The translations under genes were made by a program, and so were the position numbers. The notes under the pieces were generated by a model. The model saw only the letters and a list, made by a program, of their open reading frames with translations, had not been told where the DNA came from and did not search any database. From Methylococcaceae bacterium UBA4132 (GTDB lineage Bacteria > Pseudomonadota > Gammaproteobacteria > Methylococcales > Methylomonadaceae), in assembly GCA_002380945.1 (NCBI GenBank), contig DFWO01000146.1, positions 5,242-31,440 on the forward strand: a stretch of DNA of 26,199 bases. The letters are read 5' to 3'. Below are positions 1 through 9,136 of the stretch, one piece after another; position 1 is the stretch's first letter; each line of letters opens with the position of its first letter.

Positions 1-3000
1 ACCGCCTTTTCAGGTATGCCGCCAAACGCGTCAACATCGACATATTCCACACCTGCCACCGCCTGCATTACGCTAATGACTTCACCTAGCATCACATCCT
101 GCCCCAGCTCTCGGCGTTCAAAACCAAAGGCTTCTAGTAGTGCGGTGCGTAACGAAGCGACAACCAGCTCCCATTGATAATAAGGATTAATTTTTACCTT
201 CGCACTAATCACCAATAACAACAGCTCACGCACCGCCAATTGTATTGGTTGAAACGGATCGCCAAAATCATGCAACGCCTGACGTAAATTAATGAACAAA
301 TCGGACGTTTCATCAATCGGACTATCATCTATACCTGCGATAGTCACCTGCACAGTTTGACGACACCCCGCGAATATTTCCGTAGCACTGGCTTTACCAA
401 TACCCGCATAGGTGCGAGAAAAATCTTGATAATCTTGTACCGAAACCAGCCTATCCAACGCCATCACCGCCAACGGTGCATTTTTACGCGCTTGGTCGCG
501 GGTTTCTTTATCGGCACCGCCAGAAGCGCGTAATGGATTAATCACTTCTTTCACGCCCAGCGGTCGGGAAACCAATAAACTGACTTGTTGGGCTTTGACA
601 TTACCCGCTTTACCAATGCCGCTACGATACAGGGCTTTGATATTATCAACCCCTGTCGGTGGTCGCGCCCCTTGCTTGCCGTTGCCGAAAATAACCGTGG
701 TTTTGCTATCGTCATCGGTTTTGCTGATAAAACTACGGCTGTTTGGAGTCAGTGTATTCAGCGATTTACTCTCATGCCATTCCACGCCATTGACTATGAC
801 TTTTAACGTACTATCCACACCTGACGGATTTGCCGCCGAAACAAAAGTTAACGGCGGCTGTTTCAGCGTAAATGCCTGCAAGGTTTTTGCGCCATTGCCA
901 CTGCCTAACACCTCTTGCCGCGTTTCACCATTAGTGGCTTTAACGACATTGCCGTAAATTTTAACTGTGTCGCGTTTGAAGCAATAGGACAAGGGTTTAG
1001 CCAGTTTGATGAAGCTGTGAATTTTGTCACCCGACAAAGTGAACTGAATTTTTCGTGATCTGATATAAATCGCTTGCCGAAAAATATCTTGCTGCACCAC
1101 CGACAACATCGCCAATTCACTGAATCTAACGCCCGAAGTACCCGTTATATCGGCACGTTCGCCGCTGACAATCACCCAACGTCCAGCTTGCAGATTTTCG
1201 TAATAACCATCTAGTTCTATCAAATCTTCTGAACCGCCGCAAACCGCCGCAGACAAAGATTCTTCTGCCAGTTCAAGGGCTTCGCTTTGAATATAAATGC
1301 GGGTATGTCTAACCACATTGGAAAATGTATCACCCGCAGTAAACCAAGTGTCCTTGCCAAGACTAAGCTGCGTGGTTTTTCCACTCATGCCATAAGCCGC
1401 TAATGCGCCATGCTCGATGCTGTCATTGCTTAAACGAATAACCTGCGAATATCCTGTTGAATGTTCAATCACCACCCAACTATTAGGCGACAAGTCATAA
1501 TCGGCATCTAAATATAATTCATTGGGCGTATGAAATTCTGTGGTGGTAATCGTCGGTGAGGTGTCGGTTTTCACTTTTTTTTCATTAAATGGATCATTAA
1601 TTTCCCATTCCGCCGTTTTATAGACTCGCCTACTTTCATTCCATTCCACTTGTCGCAACGGTGCGTTGTAGCCAAATGGAGCGGCTTTAGTGCGTAACGC
1701 ATAAACTTTAATTGGATTGTTCTCAGTAATACTGGTGTTAGCGGTGGCAGTCGCTAAATGGTCATTTAAAGCAGGGGCAAATCGTTTAGCCACCGCGTTA
1801 CTCGCTTCGGCTACAACATTCAAACCTTTAGTGACAAAACTCATAGATTGGGGTTGTGTCACTGCCGATTGTTCAATCGAGTTACCATTAACAGTGTTAA
1901 AGAGCGAAACTTTCATTGCAGATTCCGCCATGACCGCCCCTTGAAACTGCATAGTCAATTCTCTCGATAAAGTAGCCGTGTTACGAGGTGGCAAAGAAGG
2001 CGATTGGGTCAGTCCAGCTAAAATATTGGCATAATCTTGTATACTTTGCAGTATGAAACGCGCATATCTAAACGAAGGATTATCAATGCCTTCAACCGCT
2101 TTTACTTCATAGACGAATTGCTTATCAGCTTGGCTTAATTTTATAAATACACCGTTTTTTTCATTGATAACCGCCAATAGCCACAAACTACCATCGTTCA
2201 GGGAACGAATCGGTAATTGCCCACTGTTATCAAGAGAGTCATCTATCTCAAAAAAACCTGGTAAACCTTCGCCGCTATCAAGCAAGATAAATTGATATTC
2301 TTTATGAAAAAGTTCATCCAAACTAAATGGGCTATCAAACAGCGAGACTTCTGTTTGTAACATCACCAAGGTACGATTTTCAGCCGCTTCGGGTATGACT
2401 TCTTTGACTCGATAAAAACTAGGCTTATTGTTACCTTCAAAATCTATCAATAATGGATCATCAACATTCAGCTTGGTGCTGATACCTTTGAGATAAACAC
2501 GCGGTCCTCTGGAATCAAAAAACAGCGAATAGGCGGTTTGTGGTCTCGTTTTACGCGGTTGCAAATTATTCCAAGCCGCCCTCGCCGTCAAATCGTCGCT
2601 GGTCTCAAACGACTGCGGCAATTCATTAGGTTCTGGAATACTTTGTGACCGCGAGCCTTTGGCTATCAGAGCTTCTGCTTTGAAGTTATCATCCAAGGTA
2701 TAAGCCAGAAAGACACTAGCCGATACACCTGCTCTAGGTTCATAACCTATCAGTCTAGCCAGTTCCAATACCGAACGGCGTTCGGTAGCAGTTCGCAAAT
2801 AACCTTCATTAGCCAAGCGTTCTTGATAAAAGGTTAATACATCGGCAACCGTTGCCCAGCCATGCAGTAACACAATAGCAAAATCATCGGGGCTACGCGT
2901 GGTCAGTTTTTGTAAAGGATAATGACCCAGACCTGCTTTACACGCGGCTTCATCAGCCAAACACAGTTCAGACAATCGCGCCAACATGGTGTCGAGAAAA

Positions 3001-3119
3001 TGGGCGTAATCGCCAACCCGATATTGCAAACTATTCAAACTAGGGCGATTGTAAATAACGGCAGGTGTTGATACTTCAATGCCAGCACAGCAACCGCAGG
3101 TTGGTTGTTTAATATTCAT
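1..3119 (-). CDS. Afp12-like baseplate protein (baseplate J-like), partial
   Basis: Large baseplate wedge protein of the eCIS, partial: it starts at 3119 and is still open at the left edge after about 1,039 codons. Its ATG overlaps the stop of the preceding Afp11-like gene (ATGA), so the two are probably translationally coupled. Seen: a Cys-rich N-terminal CGCC at residues 8-11, then a conserved-looking helical block at about 91-142 (HGWATVADVLTFYQERLANE, then a TATERRSVLELARLIGYEPRAG-type stretch) shared with the Afp11-like neighbour. A baseplate-J-like region lies at about 810-910 (FGNGKQGARPP, then GNVKAQQVSLL and LRASGGADKETRDQAR). In characterised particles Afp11 and Afp12 homologues form the wedges that join the hub to the sheath ring. 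The family is clear. Assignment to Afp12 rather than a second Afp11 paralogue rests on its position after Afp11. The C terminus is unknown. Confidence 0.88.
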   Translation of the reverse strand, partial: MNIKQPTCGCCAGIEVSTPAVIYNRPSLNSLQYRVGDYAHFLDTMLARLSELCLADEAACKAGLGHYPLQKLTTRSPDDFAIVLLHGWATVADVLTFYQERLANEGYLRTATERRSVLELARLIGYEPRAGVSASVFLAYTLDDNFKAEALIAKGSRSQSIPEPNELPQSFETSDDLTARAAWNNLQPRKTRPQTAYSLFFDSRGPRVYLKGISTKLNVDDPLLIDFEGNNKPSFYRVKEVIPEAAENRTLVMLQTEVSLFDSPFSLDELFHKEYQFILLDSGEGLPGFFEIDDSLDNSGQLPIRSLNDGSLWLLAVINEKNGVFIKLSQADKQFVYEVKAVEGIDNPSFRYARFILQSIQDYANILAGLTQSPSLPPRNTATLSRELTMQFQGAVMAESAMKVSLFNTVNGNSIEQSAVTQPQSMSFVTKGLNVVAEASNAVAKRFAPALNDHLATATANTSITENNPIKVYALRTKAAPFGYNAPLRQVEWNESRRVYKTAEWEINDPFNEKKVKTDTSPTITTTEFHTPNELYLDADYDLSPNSWVVIEHSTGYSQVIRLSNDSIEHGALAAYGMSGKTTQLSLGKDTWFTAGDTFSNVVRHTRIYIQSEALELAEESLSAAVCGGSEDLIELDGYYENLQAGRWVIVSGERADITGTSGVRFSELAMLSVVQQDIFRQAIYIRSRKIQFTLSGDKIHSFIKLAKPLSYCFKRDTVKIYGNVVKATNGETRQEVLGSGNGAKTLQAFTLKQPPLTFVSAANPSGVDSTLKVIVNGVEWHESKSLNTLTPNSRSFISKTDDDSKTTVIFGNGKQGARPPTGVDNIKALYRSGIGKAGNVKAQQVSLLVSRPLGVKEVINPLRASGGADKETRDQARKNAPLAVMALDRLVSVQDYQDFSRTYAGIGKASATEIFAGCRQTVQVTIAGIDDSPIDETSDLFINLRQALHDFGDPFQPIQLAVRELLLLVISAKVKINPYYQWELVVASLRTALLEAFGFERRELGQDVMLGEVISVMQAVAGVEYVDVDAFGGIPEKA

Positions 3120-5638
3120 CGTCCACCTCCGACATGCACGCCCAATTTGCCATGTTCAGGAAAGTTGGGATCATTATCTAATCTGGCAATTTCCATCGCC
3201 GCCAAGGGTAAAAAGCCGTTTTTAATTTCATTATCGGGCGGCACAAACAAACGATTAAACGTGGTAATCATGACATTTTCCACGCCCGTCACCGCTTGTG
3301 CGGTGGCAATCAATTTGCTCAGATAAACTCCATCGCCAAAACTCAAATTGTCAGGATGAAAAAATCCGCGTTGACCATTGGCTAGCCATCGGTTACTGAA
3401 TGCGTCCAGCAATGCCGACTTAACATGAGCGCGTAAATAATCAGGCAATACACAGACTTTCATCTCTATATGCAGCGGAATCAACCGCGCAAAAACCACT
3501 TGTATATCATGACCAATACGGCGATAACGGCGTAAATGTTGGTCAATTTCACACAGTAAATCGGGTTCATCTTCAGCCGCTACAAACGGATCAACGGCAA
3601 CCATCACTTCGTACCAACTGCCCGTCCAGCGCAAAGTGGCGCGGGCTTTCTGTACTTTGTCAGCAAAATCACGCATAACAATCTGCGCGTAATCATCAAC
3701 AGTAATGGCGCGGTGTAAGGTATCTCGAAACGCATGGGGAGCTAATAATCGTGCTTCGGCTAGCGGTTCTGGCAAGCTACCGCCTTGAGCGGGTAATGGG
3801 TTACGCAAGGCAATAGTGGCAGCATTGGGTAAAGTATTGCGAAACACGATGTGATTAATGGCTTCCGCGCCGACATTGCCTATCAAACCATTGCCTATGC
3901 GATAACAGGCTTGAAAGACAGTATCTGGTTTGGGTACGCGTCCTAATTCATTATCACCAAAGCGCAGTTGTGCTTGGCGGCTGTCGTTAATTTCTACGAC
4001 AAAATGCCTGTCGTCACCATGACTGCCCAACAAATCAGCTTGAGCTGACCAGTAATCGGTCGATACTTTTTCATTGAGTTTTAACTGAGGTAATGCTTTA
4101 CGCACATCTTGTACCAACAGCGTTGAAGCGGGGGAAAATCGGGCGTTGGATAGACAACTATCGGACGTATAACAGGCTGATAATGGCTGACTAAAAGTCA
4201 AATCGCTATGGCTAAGGAATGGTCTATACCTAGCTGTCAGTTTAGTCACTTCCCGAATGCCGCAACTATCATCACAATCAGGTAATAAGTTAGTGCTAGG
4301 AACAGGCTCTAAATCTTCGCAAATTGATTCGCCGTGATCGACCAACAACACATTGCCGCGCACGACACTGACATTTTCAATCAACGAACAATCTTGTTGT
4401 TTAATGGATGACACGCAAACCGCAAACGGTAACGCATCTTCCCGACTCCATGTCACTTCAACAATTAATTGCTGAGTCAATGAATCTATGCTGTTCTGCA
4501 CGGAAGTTAAACGCACTGCATGACGATGTGCAGGATTAGCATCTGCCGAGTTGCCCGTTTTCGCGCCTTTGACTTCTTCAAAAATCAGTATGTCACAAGG
4601 TTTAAGTTTTAATTGATGCTCAGTTTTACCCGAATCAATCAAAGTTGCCGAAGTCGCGTCTTTTGCTAAACAGCATTGCACATCGCCCCAAGTGTAAATA
4701 TGAATTTCATTGTGCGCGGCATACAAATCAATGGCAATATCGCGTCTCTCAACCAACGGTTCATAAATCAGATAATGTTTCGGTGATATGTTGGGTAAAT
4801 CTTCATGCTTCAATACTGTTGCAGAGGAGGTATCTGGTGCGGTAATTAAATAGAAATCATCGACGTTCAGGGAAATATCTTGCGACACGCTTAAACAAAC
4901 CCAAGCCCTAGCGTTACAACCTTCATGCAATAAATAATCGACCAAACGCGCATGACGACGCACGGAAATACGTTGCCGTGCGGTGTCCAGATAGGCTTCA
5001 GTTGCTACTGCATCTTGATAATAACTGAGTTGATCGCCGACATAAGCCAATATTTCAACCAGCGTAACCCCCAAATCTGGCACATGGCGTTCTTGCCAAT
5101 CGGGACTATCCAAGGCTAAACGGTCATAAATCAGTTGGCGAAAACTCCCATAGTCTTTGGCTAAATAATTAATTTCAGGAATTTGTACAGGTTCAGGCGC
5201 ACACGCTACAGTTTGCTGACAGTCCAAATCGCTAGGGCAACTGACTTTGAAATTAAACTCCAGACAGGCATAACGGACATCGAAACCAGACAATGGCTGA
5301 TTAGTCGGCAAACCTTGTTCATCCAATTCAACCAAACACAATTTGTAAGTGGAAAAATCACCATAACGATTGAGCTTAACCTGCATAGTATCATCGAGTT
5401 CGGCATCTTCTACGCGCTGCACATCAATGCTGTTTACGGTAATGTCAGTAATACGCACGCCACCTGAAATACGAACATTGTTTTTGCTAATATTTGCAGG
5501 TGCTTTACCTAAAAAAAACACGCTCAAAATAAGCTGGTCTTCACTGACTTCCAGATAATCCAAACCATTAAATCGAGCAGTTGCCCGAACCACGTCACGG
5601 CGAAGTTCATCACGGCATAATAATGTAGTTGCAGTCAT
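3116..5638 (-). CDS. Afp11-like baseplate wedge protein (baseplate J-like)
   Basis: A protein of 840 residues, typical of eCIS and phage-like 'putative baseplate assembly protein' families. Seen: an N-terminal variable domain (1-150); a conserved block at about 158-250 beginning NYLAKDYGSFRQLIYDRLA and containing DLGVTLVEILAYVGDQLSYY and TARQRISVRRHARLVDYLLH; and a J-like core from about 560 (LRFGDNELGRVP, GNGLIGNVGAEAI, NPLPAQGGSLPEPL, YAQIVMRDFADKVQKARATL). Known for the family: it forms the inner baseplate wedge with the Afp12 and gp25-like proteins. The start ATG overlaps the gp25-like stop by four bases, and its own stop overlaps the next start by four bases, so it sits in a tightly coupled block. 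No breaks or missing segments are seen. Confidence 0.92.
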   Translation of the reverse strand: MTATTLLCRDELRRDVVRATARFNGLDYLEVSEDQLILSVFFLGKAPANISKNNVRISGGVRITDITVNSIDVQRVEDAELDDTMQVKLNRYGDFSTYKLCLVELDEQGLPTNQPLSGFDVRYACLEFNFKVSCPSDLDCQQTVACAPEPVQIPEINYLAKDYGSFRQLIYDRLALDSPDWQERHVPDLGVTLVEILAYVGDQLSYYQDAVATEAYLDTARQRISVRRHARLVDYLLHEGCNARAWVCLSVSQDISLNVDDFYLITAPDTSSATVLKHEDLPNISPKHYLIYEPLVERRDIAIDLYAAHNEIHIYTWGDVQCCLAKDATSATLIDSGKTEHQLKLKPCDILIFEEVKGAKTGNSADANPAHRHAVRLTSVQNSIDSLTQQLIVEVTWSREDALPFAVCVSSIKQQDCSLIENVSVVRGNVLLVDHGESICEDLEPVPSTNLLPDCDDSCGIREVTKLTARYRPFLSHSDLTFSQPLSACYTSDSCLSNARFSPASTLLVQDVRKALPQLKLNEKVSTDYWSAQADLLGSHGDDRHFVVEINDSRQAQLRFGDNELGRVPKPDTVFQACYRIGNGLIGNVGAEAINHIVFRNTLPNAATIALRNPLPAQGGSLPEPLAEARLLAPHAFRDTLHRAITVDDYAQIVMRDFADKVQKARATLRWTGSWYEVMVAVDPFVAAEDEPDLLCEIDQHLRRYRRIGHDIQVVFARLIPLHIEMKVCVLPDYLRAHVKSALLDAFSNRWLANGQRGFFHPDNLSFGDGVYLSKLIATAQAVTGVENVMITTFNRLFVPPDNEIKNGFLPLAAMEIARLDNDPNFPEHGKLGVHVGGGR

Positions 5639-5997
5639 GTTAGCCCCCTAACAAATTCATCGGTATGAATTTCTCCAGTCTGACGCACCAAGTATTGGAT
5701 GGACACGCGCAAAGCGGCATCGTCACTGACCACATCCAATGCCTGCACTTCAAGCACATCACCCAACCAACGTTGCAAGCCCGCCTGAATGGTAAATTGC
5801 AGAGTCGCCGCCAATTCCGCACTATTGGGCGCGAAAATGAGTTGTAACAAACCACTGCCAAAATCAGGTCGATTCACCCGCTCGCCATGATTGGTAAACA
5901 GAAATTGTTCAATCATATCGTGGATATGCTCATCACGCCCAGTCGCGGCAGTGTGTCCAAAACTGTCAAAGTGCAACGGAAAATCAACATTTATCAT
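5635..5997 (-). CDS. gp25/GPW-like baseplate wedge protein (Afp9-like)
   Basis: A 120-residue protein beginning MINVDFPLHFDSFGHTA. It matches the GPW/gp25 family, the small baseplate wedge protein conserved in contractile tails, type VI secretion (TssE) and eCIS. Seen: the typical middle stretch (IEQFLFTNHGERVNRPDFGS, then GLLQLIFAPN), an amphipathic helix (AATLQFTIQAGLQRWLGDVL) and a final beta-rich part (ALRVSIQYLVRQTGE). I chose the start at 5997 because GAGG lies a few bases upstream and the protein then starts like its family; an in-frame ATG at 6015 would overlap the PAAR gene. Its stop overlaps the Afp11-like start. Known role: nucleates sheath assembly on the baseplate. Confidence 0.93.
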   Translation of the reverse strand: MINVDFPLHFDSFGHTAATGRDEHIHDMIEQFLFTNHGERVNRPDFGSGLLQLIFAPNSAELAATLQFTIQAGLQRWLGDVLEVQALDVVSDDAALRVSIQYLVRQTGEIHTDEFVRGLT

Positions 5998-6004
5998 CTC
6001 ATCC

Positions 6005-6328
6005 TCACATCGCACTCACGCGCGTTTGGGTTAGTAGAATCATTAAGGGCGTACCCGTTGGCGCACAAATAGCCTGACTACTTTGTACCACTAGCGGCTG
6101 TCCGTTGGAGGTCACGCGGGTACTGCCTACCAGCCACTGCGCCGTTACACATGGACCATTGGCTGCGGGTGGCGGCGGAAAAGTGCAACCCGCCACCATA
6201 TAAGGTGCAGTGATTAATACCGTCGGTTGACCACTGACCGTCACGCGTGGATTGGGTACGGTCGGTGTCGCCTGCCCCGCATGAGCGCACAATACCTGCG
6301 CCCCAACATGAACTAAAAAGCCTGGCAT
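6005..6328 (-). CDS. PAAR-like spike-tip protein (Afp10-like role)
   Basis: A small protein of 107 residues, MPGFLVHVGAQVLCAHAGQA and onward, rich in Gly, Pro, Val and Thr. It has repeated short beta-strand-like segments and four Cys residues (CAH near residue 14, CTF near 48, CVT near 60, CAP near 88). This resembles the PAAR-like proteins encoded next to the gp5/VgrG-type spike in eCIS loci. Known for PAAR proteins: they form a cone that sharpens the spike and can bind a metal ion through Cys/His. It lies one base after the gpV-like gene and seven bases before the gp25-like gene, as expected for a spike tip. The family call comes from composition, Cys pattern and context; an individual residue match to the metal site was not established. 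Confidence 0.8.
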   Translation of the reverse strand: MPGFLVHVGAQVLCAHAGQATPTVPNPRVTVSGQPTVLITAPYMVAGCTFPPPPAANGPCVTAQWLVGSTRVTSNGQPLVVQSSQAICAPTGTPLMILLTQTRVSAM

Positions 6329-6329
6329 A

Positions 6330-6887
6330 TCAGGTCACCACCAAAGCCAATTTATTAATCATCACCGAAGGTCCTAGTAATTCAACCGAAGCTCCCTTGC
6401 CATTATTGATAAAGATACCTGCATCATTGACCACAATATAAGCCCCTGTGGTACTGCGTAAAATAATGCCTCCTGTCGTCGGAATCGGCGGCATGACTGG
6501 CGGCGGTACGGAAGGCGGCATATCACTGACAATCACCGCTTGCTGTAGCAACGACTGAATGACAATACTAGGATCAGCGGGATTACCTGCCAATGCTGCC
6601 AGTGGAATATCGGACTGCAAGCCCCAGCGACATCCTACCCAAATAGGTTTGTCAGAATCGCCATGTTCAAACTCAACCCAAACACCTGCACCAATAGGCG
6701 GCACCATGTACACCCCCATTGGTGGTCCCGTAGGGCCAGCTAATGGCACACACGGTTCAGCAAAGGTGGTGGGTATGACCGAATTAATATCTGGCACTAA
6801 TACTTGTATCCGTCCACGTTGTTCGGGGTCTACGTTATTCACCACTGTGCCACGATATTTTCCCCAATATTTTGTTTCTTCGCTCAT
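6330..6887 (-). CDS. gpV/gp5-type spike OB-fold protein (C-terminal half of split VgrG/Afp8)
   Basis: A 185-residue baseplate assembly protein V-like OB-fold protein. Seen: the N-terminal signature KYRGTVVNNVDPEQRGRIQV followed by LVPDI; then PCVPLAGPTGPPMGVYMVPP, a GAGVWVEFEHGDSDKPIWVG motif and a C-terminal glycine- and valine-rich beta-helix-like stretch (GGIILRSTTGAYIVVNDAGI). These are typical of the gp5 and VgrG central OB domain plus needle start. In Afp8/PVC8 this domain is fused behind the gpD-like hub domain. Here the hub is the separate gene immediately upstream, overlapping by four bases, so the VgrG-like spike is encoded as two coupled polypeptides. No lysozyme domain is seen. 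Confidence 0.9.
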   Translation of the reverse strand: MSEETKYWGKYRGTVVNNVDPEQRGRIQVLVPDINSVIPTTFAEPCVPLAGPTGPPMGVYMVPPIGAGVWVEFEHGDSDKPIWVGCRWGLQSDIPLAALAGNPADPSIVIQSLLQQAVIVSDMPPSVPPPVMPPIPTTGGIILRSTTGAYIVVNDAGIFINNGKGASVELLGPSVMINKLALVVT

Positions 6888-8011
6888 GGCAGCACCCTCG
6901 GCGTATTTGAAATTAGACCATCACGAGATAGGGTAAAACTTTGTTTATATTCACCATGTTTAATGTTGTGCGTCACAGTATCGACATAATACAAACCATC
7001 ATAAGCAATACCCGCACCCCGCACTCCCACTACCATTCTGGAGCGCAATGCACGTCCATAACGCAACACATCCAACGTGCCACTGGCTGTAATCGCATTG
7101 GTCGAACCTTTCATTAATCGCCCAACCATTTCTTTCAACACTTGCGCGACGCTTTTATCGGCTACATTGTCAGCAAATCTTATTTTTGCAGGCGGCGTGG
7201 GACGCGCACCTAGCGGCGGCTGAAAAATACTGACATTAGGGATAGGAATCGGTAGCGGAATTTTCTGGGTAATAGGATCCATCACGGTCACAATCAATAC
7301 TTCTTTGGCAAGACCATTCAAGGAAAAGCTTAAGGATTCCACATTGGTATGGGCATCCATATTGATGTTTAGCGCGGATTGCGGAATAGGCAAACGGATA
7401 TTAGGACCGAAATAAGCAATACTCTGTGCAGGTAACGGACCAGGTTCTACATAAAATACATAGCCGTTACGATTGGCTAACTTTTTAATGTGCGCCAAAT
7501 CGGTAGAATCCTGAGACTCCCAGCCTTTTGTCGGTGGCATAAAGTCCAAAAATAGCGGCGGTATGATGAGCGGTATCACGCCAAAAGCGGCATAAGGAGC
7601 TAAAATGGTCAGCAGCTGCAAAGTATCATCCATCGCAGGAAAAGGACGTTTCAACTCAATCACATCCATTAACACGCTCAAATCTTCGCCCGTTATAGTC
7701 AGTTTTGACTGCCCTACTTCGCTACTCGGTGCTAATTCTTGGCGAGTAACTATGCCATCCATTAACACATTCGGTATGCCATTGAGGGTGACAATAATAA
7801 TGACGCGGGTAGTCATCGGATCGAAATAACCAGCAGGCAGCATGGTCTTCAATAACGGGGAATTTTTACTGACACTAAAAGTTAACTGAAACCCGCTCCG
7901 TTCCGAGCCACTATTGACTTGGATACTCGATACTGAATCAATGACAGATTGTGGTGCTGGAATCGGCACTAGCGGACCTATCAACAAAGTTAAATGGATT
8001 CCACTAAGCAT
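6884..8011 (-). CDS. gpD-like baseplate hub protein (N-terminal half of split VgrG/Afp8)
   Basis: A protein of 375 residues resembling the phage late control protein D / VgrG N-terminal hub fold, which forms the trimeric hub that the tube and spike dock on. Seen: a family-like start (MLSGIHLTLLIGPLVPIPAP), a first beta-barrel region with GFQLTFSVSKNSPLL and VIIIVTLNGIPNVLMDGIVT, a SKLTITGEDLSVLMD motif near residue 110, and a second barrel ending RYGRALRSRMVVGVRGAG then YYVDTVTHNIKHGEYKQSF. That last DGLYYVDTVTHNI stretch is characteristic of the family. The start overlaps the LysM gene stop by eight bases, and the stop overlaps the gpV-like start by four. The separation from the OB-fold spike is a clean gene split, not a frameshift: both halves have their own start. 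Confidence 0.9.
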   Translation of the reverse strand: MLSGIHLTLLIGPLVPIPAPQSVIDSVSSIQVNSGSERSGFQLTFSVSKNSPLLKTMLPAGYFDPMTTRVIIIVTLNGIPNVLMDGIVTRQELAPSSEVGQSKLTITGEDLSVLMDVIELKRPFPAMDDTLQLLTILAPYAAFGVIPLIIPPLFLDFMPPTKGWESQDSTDLAHIKKLANRNGYVFYVEPGPLPAQSIAYFGPNIRLPIPQSALNINMDAHTNVESLSFSLNGLAKEVLIVTVMDPITQKIPLPIPIPNVSIFQPPLGARPTPPAKIRFADNVADKSVAQVLKEMVGRLMKGSTNAITASGTLDVLRYGRALRSRMVVGVRGAGIAYDGLYYVDTVTHNIKHGEYKQSFTLSRDGLISNTPRVLP

Positions 8012-8375
8012 TGCTCATCCCCACCGCTGGTATGCCTTCGGGCAACGTTATCCGTAAGCGACGACCGATTGCTTCCAGCTCATGCGGATGTAACACTCGA
8101 TTGGCATCGCATAACTGCCAGAACTGTTCTGGATCACCCAAATATTGTGCGGTGATATTGTCTAGCCGCTCGCCTTGCGTGACTAAATGTTCTTGCAGTA
8201 ACTCAAAACGTTCGGGTTGCGGCACAAAACGACGCTTGAGATAAACTATTTTTCCCCTGTCAGCGGTTTCCAGCATCGTCGTCTCCACTGCGTAATAACG
8301 ACTGCTTGGTGGAAATACCGTTGCCGAACCGCCCGATTGCAACATTTGTTGTAAAGCTTGATTAGGATCAATCAT
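8004..8375 (-). CDS. LysM-domain baseplate protein (Afp7 C-terminal / gp53-like)
   Basis: A 123-residue protein starting MIDPNQALQQMLQSGG. The ATG at 8375 is preceded by AGAGGG at good spacing; a GTG three bases earlier is less likely. The C-terminal half carries a LysM fold signature: LVTQGERLDNITAQYLGDPE, then FWQLCDANRVLHPHELEAIG and RRLRITLP. In contractile tails, LysM-bearing proteins (gp53, tail protein X, Afp7 C-terminus) clamp the baseplate hub; here the domain does not imply cell-wall targeting. It lies between the CIS tube protein and the hub, as for an Afp7 split in two. The N-terminal half (1-55) is beta-rich and I do not recognise it by itself. Confidence 0.87.
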   Translation of the reverse strand: MIDPNQALQQMLQSGGSATVFPPSSRYYAVETTMLETADRGKIVYLKRRFVPQPERFELLQEHLVTQGERLDNITAQYLGDPEQFWQLCDANRVLHPHELEAIGRRLRITLPEGIPAVGMSNA

Positions 8376-8390
8376 CACTGCACCCTCTCG

Positions 8391-9041
8391 TTAAATACCG
8401 TTAATACCCAACACCGTAAAAGCACTACTGGCAACTTTTTGCGCTAACTGTTCCTTGTTTTGTAAATAACTCATGAACAAACTGCCGCCCTTATGCGTAA
8501 AACTCAAATCGTTGACACTGAGTACCCGCATTCCTAAACTAATCTTGGCGCGAATCGGATTCAGCGCAGCATCGAAGGCTTCTTCCGTAATACTAAACTC
8601 CGTCAACCGAACGGGCAAAATACGTTGTTTGCTCCAGATAAACAGCATCAATGATGACTCCATCGGCGCAATTTCCAGCGTCCCCGCTTGCGCTAAATCG
8701 TTGTTAGCTTGCAACTGTGCGCTGGTCGGATAAACAATGAGTTCCAGCATTGCCAGTTGTGGATGCAACCCCACTTGCGTTGCCAAACCGTCAGCAATTT
8801 CCAACTGATCGGTAGCATCAATTTCTGCATCGACTTTGATAGTTTCGACTGGCGGCCCTTTTAAGCGCAACGCTTCAGAGCGGTCGCCACTTTCGCCGCC
8901 TATTCCCTGCACTTGCAAAGTACGCGAAATGCTATCGGGATTATATTGCAAGGCAATAATGCGCCTGACCGCCGAAGTAGTCGGGTCTATCAGCACGATG
9001 CCGCCTTTAAGCAAGCGGGGCGAGTTAGGGAAACTGCTCAT
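8391..9041 (-). CDS. CIS tube protein (Afp7 N-terminal-like hub/tube adaptor)
   Basis: A protein of 216 residues resembling the contractile injection system tube-protein family found directly before the LysM and hub genes. Seen: the opening LKGGIVLIDPTTSAVRRIIA, then LQYNPDSISRTLQVQGIGGE, the typical 'LQYNPD..SR' motif; RSEALRLKGPPVETIKVDAE with IDATDQLE; and PVRLTEFSITEEAFDAALNP, with IRAKISLGMRVLS. Known role: an adaptor ring between hub and inner tube. An AAGG box lies nine bases before the ATG. The 95 bases upstream, separating it from the eCIS-core cargo genes, are very AT-rich (about 80 percent by eye) and could hold a secondary promoter for the baseplate block, though no convincing -35/-10 pair is visible. 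Confidence 0.9.
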   Translation of the reverse strand: MSSFPNSPRLLKGGIVLIDPTTSAVRRIIALQYNPDSISRTLQVQGIGGESGDRSEALRLKGPPVETIKVDAEIDATDQLEIADGLATQVGLHPQLAMLELIVYPTSAQLQANNDLAQAGTLEIAPMESSLMLFIWSKQRILPVRLTEFSITEEAFDAALNPIRAKISLGMRVLSVNDLSFTHKGGSLFMSYLQNKEQLAQKVASSAFTVLGINGI

Positions 9042-9136
9042 GGTTTATCCTTATAATGCTATGCGTTTTATGCACCGTAATATGTTTGCAATACTATTTT
9101 TTAACTCATTTATTTAAAAGAAAAAATTATTTTATA

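Noticed and set aside
595..957. Plus-strand open frames opposite the eCIS genes (also near 1,717, 3,105, 8,473, 11,069, 12,991, 16,297, 18,343 and elsewhere)
   Set aside because: They lie opposite strongly supported minus-strand genes, lack ribosome sites and have odd composition; shadows.
5998..6015. Longer gp25-like start at 6015
   Set aside because: It would overlap the PAAR-like gene, and the ATG at 5997 has a better site and the family-like start.
8004..8375. LysM protein as a peptidoglycan hydrolase or phage lysin
   Set aside because: No catalytic domain is present, and LysM proteins in this position are baseplate components.
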